Below, piece by piece: positions 63,510 to 64,000 of a DNA stretch of 64,000 nt. Source of the DNA: Streptomyces calvus (lineage in GTDB: Bacteria; Actinomycetota; Actinomycetes; Streptomycetales; Streptomycetaceae); NCBI RefSeq assembly GCF_006782915.1, contig NZ_VCNP01000016.1:47189-111188 (forward strand), read 5' to 3'. Made by a program: the position numbers and the translations under genes. Every line of letters begins with the position of its first letter. Position 1 is the stretch's first letter. The notes under the pieces are model-generated. The model did not search any database, was not told the DNA's origin, and saw nothing but the letters and a program-made list of their open reading frames with translations.

Positions 63510-64000
63510 GTGGACGACACCACCACCGACCGCTTCGACACCCGCCGGTTCGAGGCCGGCCGGGACCGGCTGGCCTCGCTGGCGTACCGGCTGCTGGGCT
63601 CCGCCGCCGACGCCGAGGACGCCGTCCAGGACGCGTTCCTGCACTGGCAGGCCGCGGACCGGCAGCGGATCGCGGTGCCCGAAGCATGGCTGACCAAGGT
63701 CGTCACCAACCTGTGCCTGGACCGGCTCCGTTCGGCCCGGGCCCGCCGTGAACGCACCGCCGGCGCATGGCTGCCCGAACCCCTGCTCGACGGCGACCCG
63801 ATGCTAGGCCCGGCCGACACGTTCGAGCAGCGCGAATCGGTGTCCCTGGCGGTGCTCACCCTCATGGAGCGCCTCTCGCCCCTCGAACGCGCCGTCTACC
63901 TCCTGCGCGAGGCGTTCTCCTACAGCCACGCCGAGATCGCCGACATCCTCGACATCACCGAGTCCGCAAGCCAGCAGCACCTCCACCGGGCCCCCCCGGC
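63510..64000 (+). CDS. ECF sigma factor (SigJ/ECF41-like), cut by the window edge
   Basis: At least 163 residues from GTG 63510 with GGGGGA upstream, open at the right edge. Sigma region 2 (LASLAYRLLGSAADAEDAVQ, then AWLTKVVTNLCLDRLRSARA) and region 4 (ERAVYLLREAFSYSHAEIAD, TESASQQHLHRA) are visible. ECF41 factors usually carry a C-terminal SnoaL-like extension, which would lie outside this window. Such genes are often paired with an oxidoreductase, as here. Confidence 0.82.
   Translation, partial: MDDTTTDRFDTRRFEAGRDRLASLAYRLLGSAADAEDAVQDAFLHWQAADRQRIAVPEAWLTKVVTNLCLDRLRSARARRERTAGAWLPEPLLDGDPMLGPADTFEQRESVSLAVLTLMERLSPLERAVYLLREAFSYSHAEIADILDITESASQQHLHRAPP

Overview
The window looks like a chromosomal segment of a Streptomyces or close relative. 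G+C is very high with strong third-position G/C bias, so long spurious ORFs lie opposite real genes. GTG and TTG starts and 4-base ATGA/GTGA overlaps are common. The gene content (type VII-type cargo, LacI-controlled sugar ABC operon without its own ATPase, ECF sigma factor, AcoR-type activator without the sigma-54 motif) is typically actinobacterial.

Region 1 (1-28321, minus strand) is a three-gene unit: a YbaB-like protein, a WXG100-like protein and one giant reading frame. The giant frame begins at 27407 and is still open at base 1, at least 9,135 residues. It reads as a type VII-linked, polymorphic-toxin-like mega-protein. It has a helical hydrophobic N-terminus, Gly/Ser and QDP linkers, and two His/Cys modules with identical layout. 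It also has three OTU-like motifs without the cysteine, a zinc-peptidase motif (HELAH) and a large module present twice. Most notably it carries three tandem, nearly identical 236-residue domains matching the edema factor/ExoY class of nucleotidyl cyclases. This is the strongest candidate for an undescribed system in the window.

Region 2 (28322-41254) holds a CPBP-type membrane protease, an AraC regulator, an amidase-cupin pair, and a LacI-controlled alpha-glucoside operon (binding protein, two permeases, GH13 glucosidase) with two palindromic operators in the divergent promoter region. A nitrilase-family amidohydrolase divergent from a LysR regulator follows.

Region 3 (41255-52115) is a catabolic island. 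A HisD-like dehydrogenase stands beside a LacI repressor. The divergent operon encodes a bicupin, an alpha/beta hydrolase, a second HisD-like dehydrogenase, an SDR and an HpcH/HpaI-type aldolase. An MFS transporter and a double SnoaL-like protein follow as further units. A shared CATACGTAT(T/G)CAC-type site lies before the bicupin, MFS and SnoaL genes, and a related site lies before the repressor, which defines a local regulon. The substrate cannot be read from the sequence.

Region 4 (52116-64000): a CcdA/DsbA-like thiol pair, a small lipoprotein and a GNAT enzyme come first. Next is an SDR - amidohydrolase - MIP18-like - zinc alcohol dehydrogenase - ABM monooxygenase operon facing an AcoR-like activator. 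This resembles the accessory part of propane/acetone monooxygenase clusters without the monooxygenase. The window ends with a type II NADH dehydrogenase-like flavoprotein with a perfect CRP-like site upstream, and the start of a SigJ/ECF41-like sigma factor.
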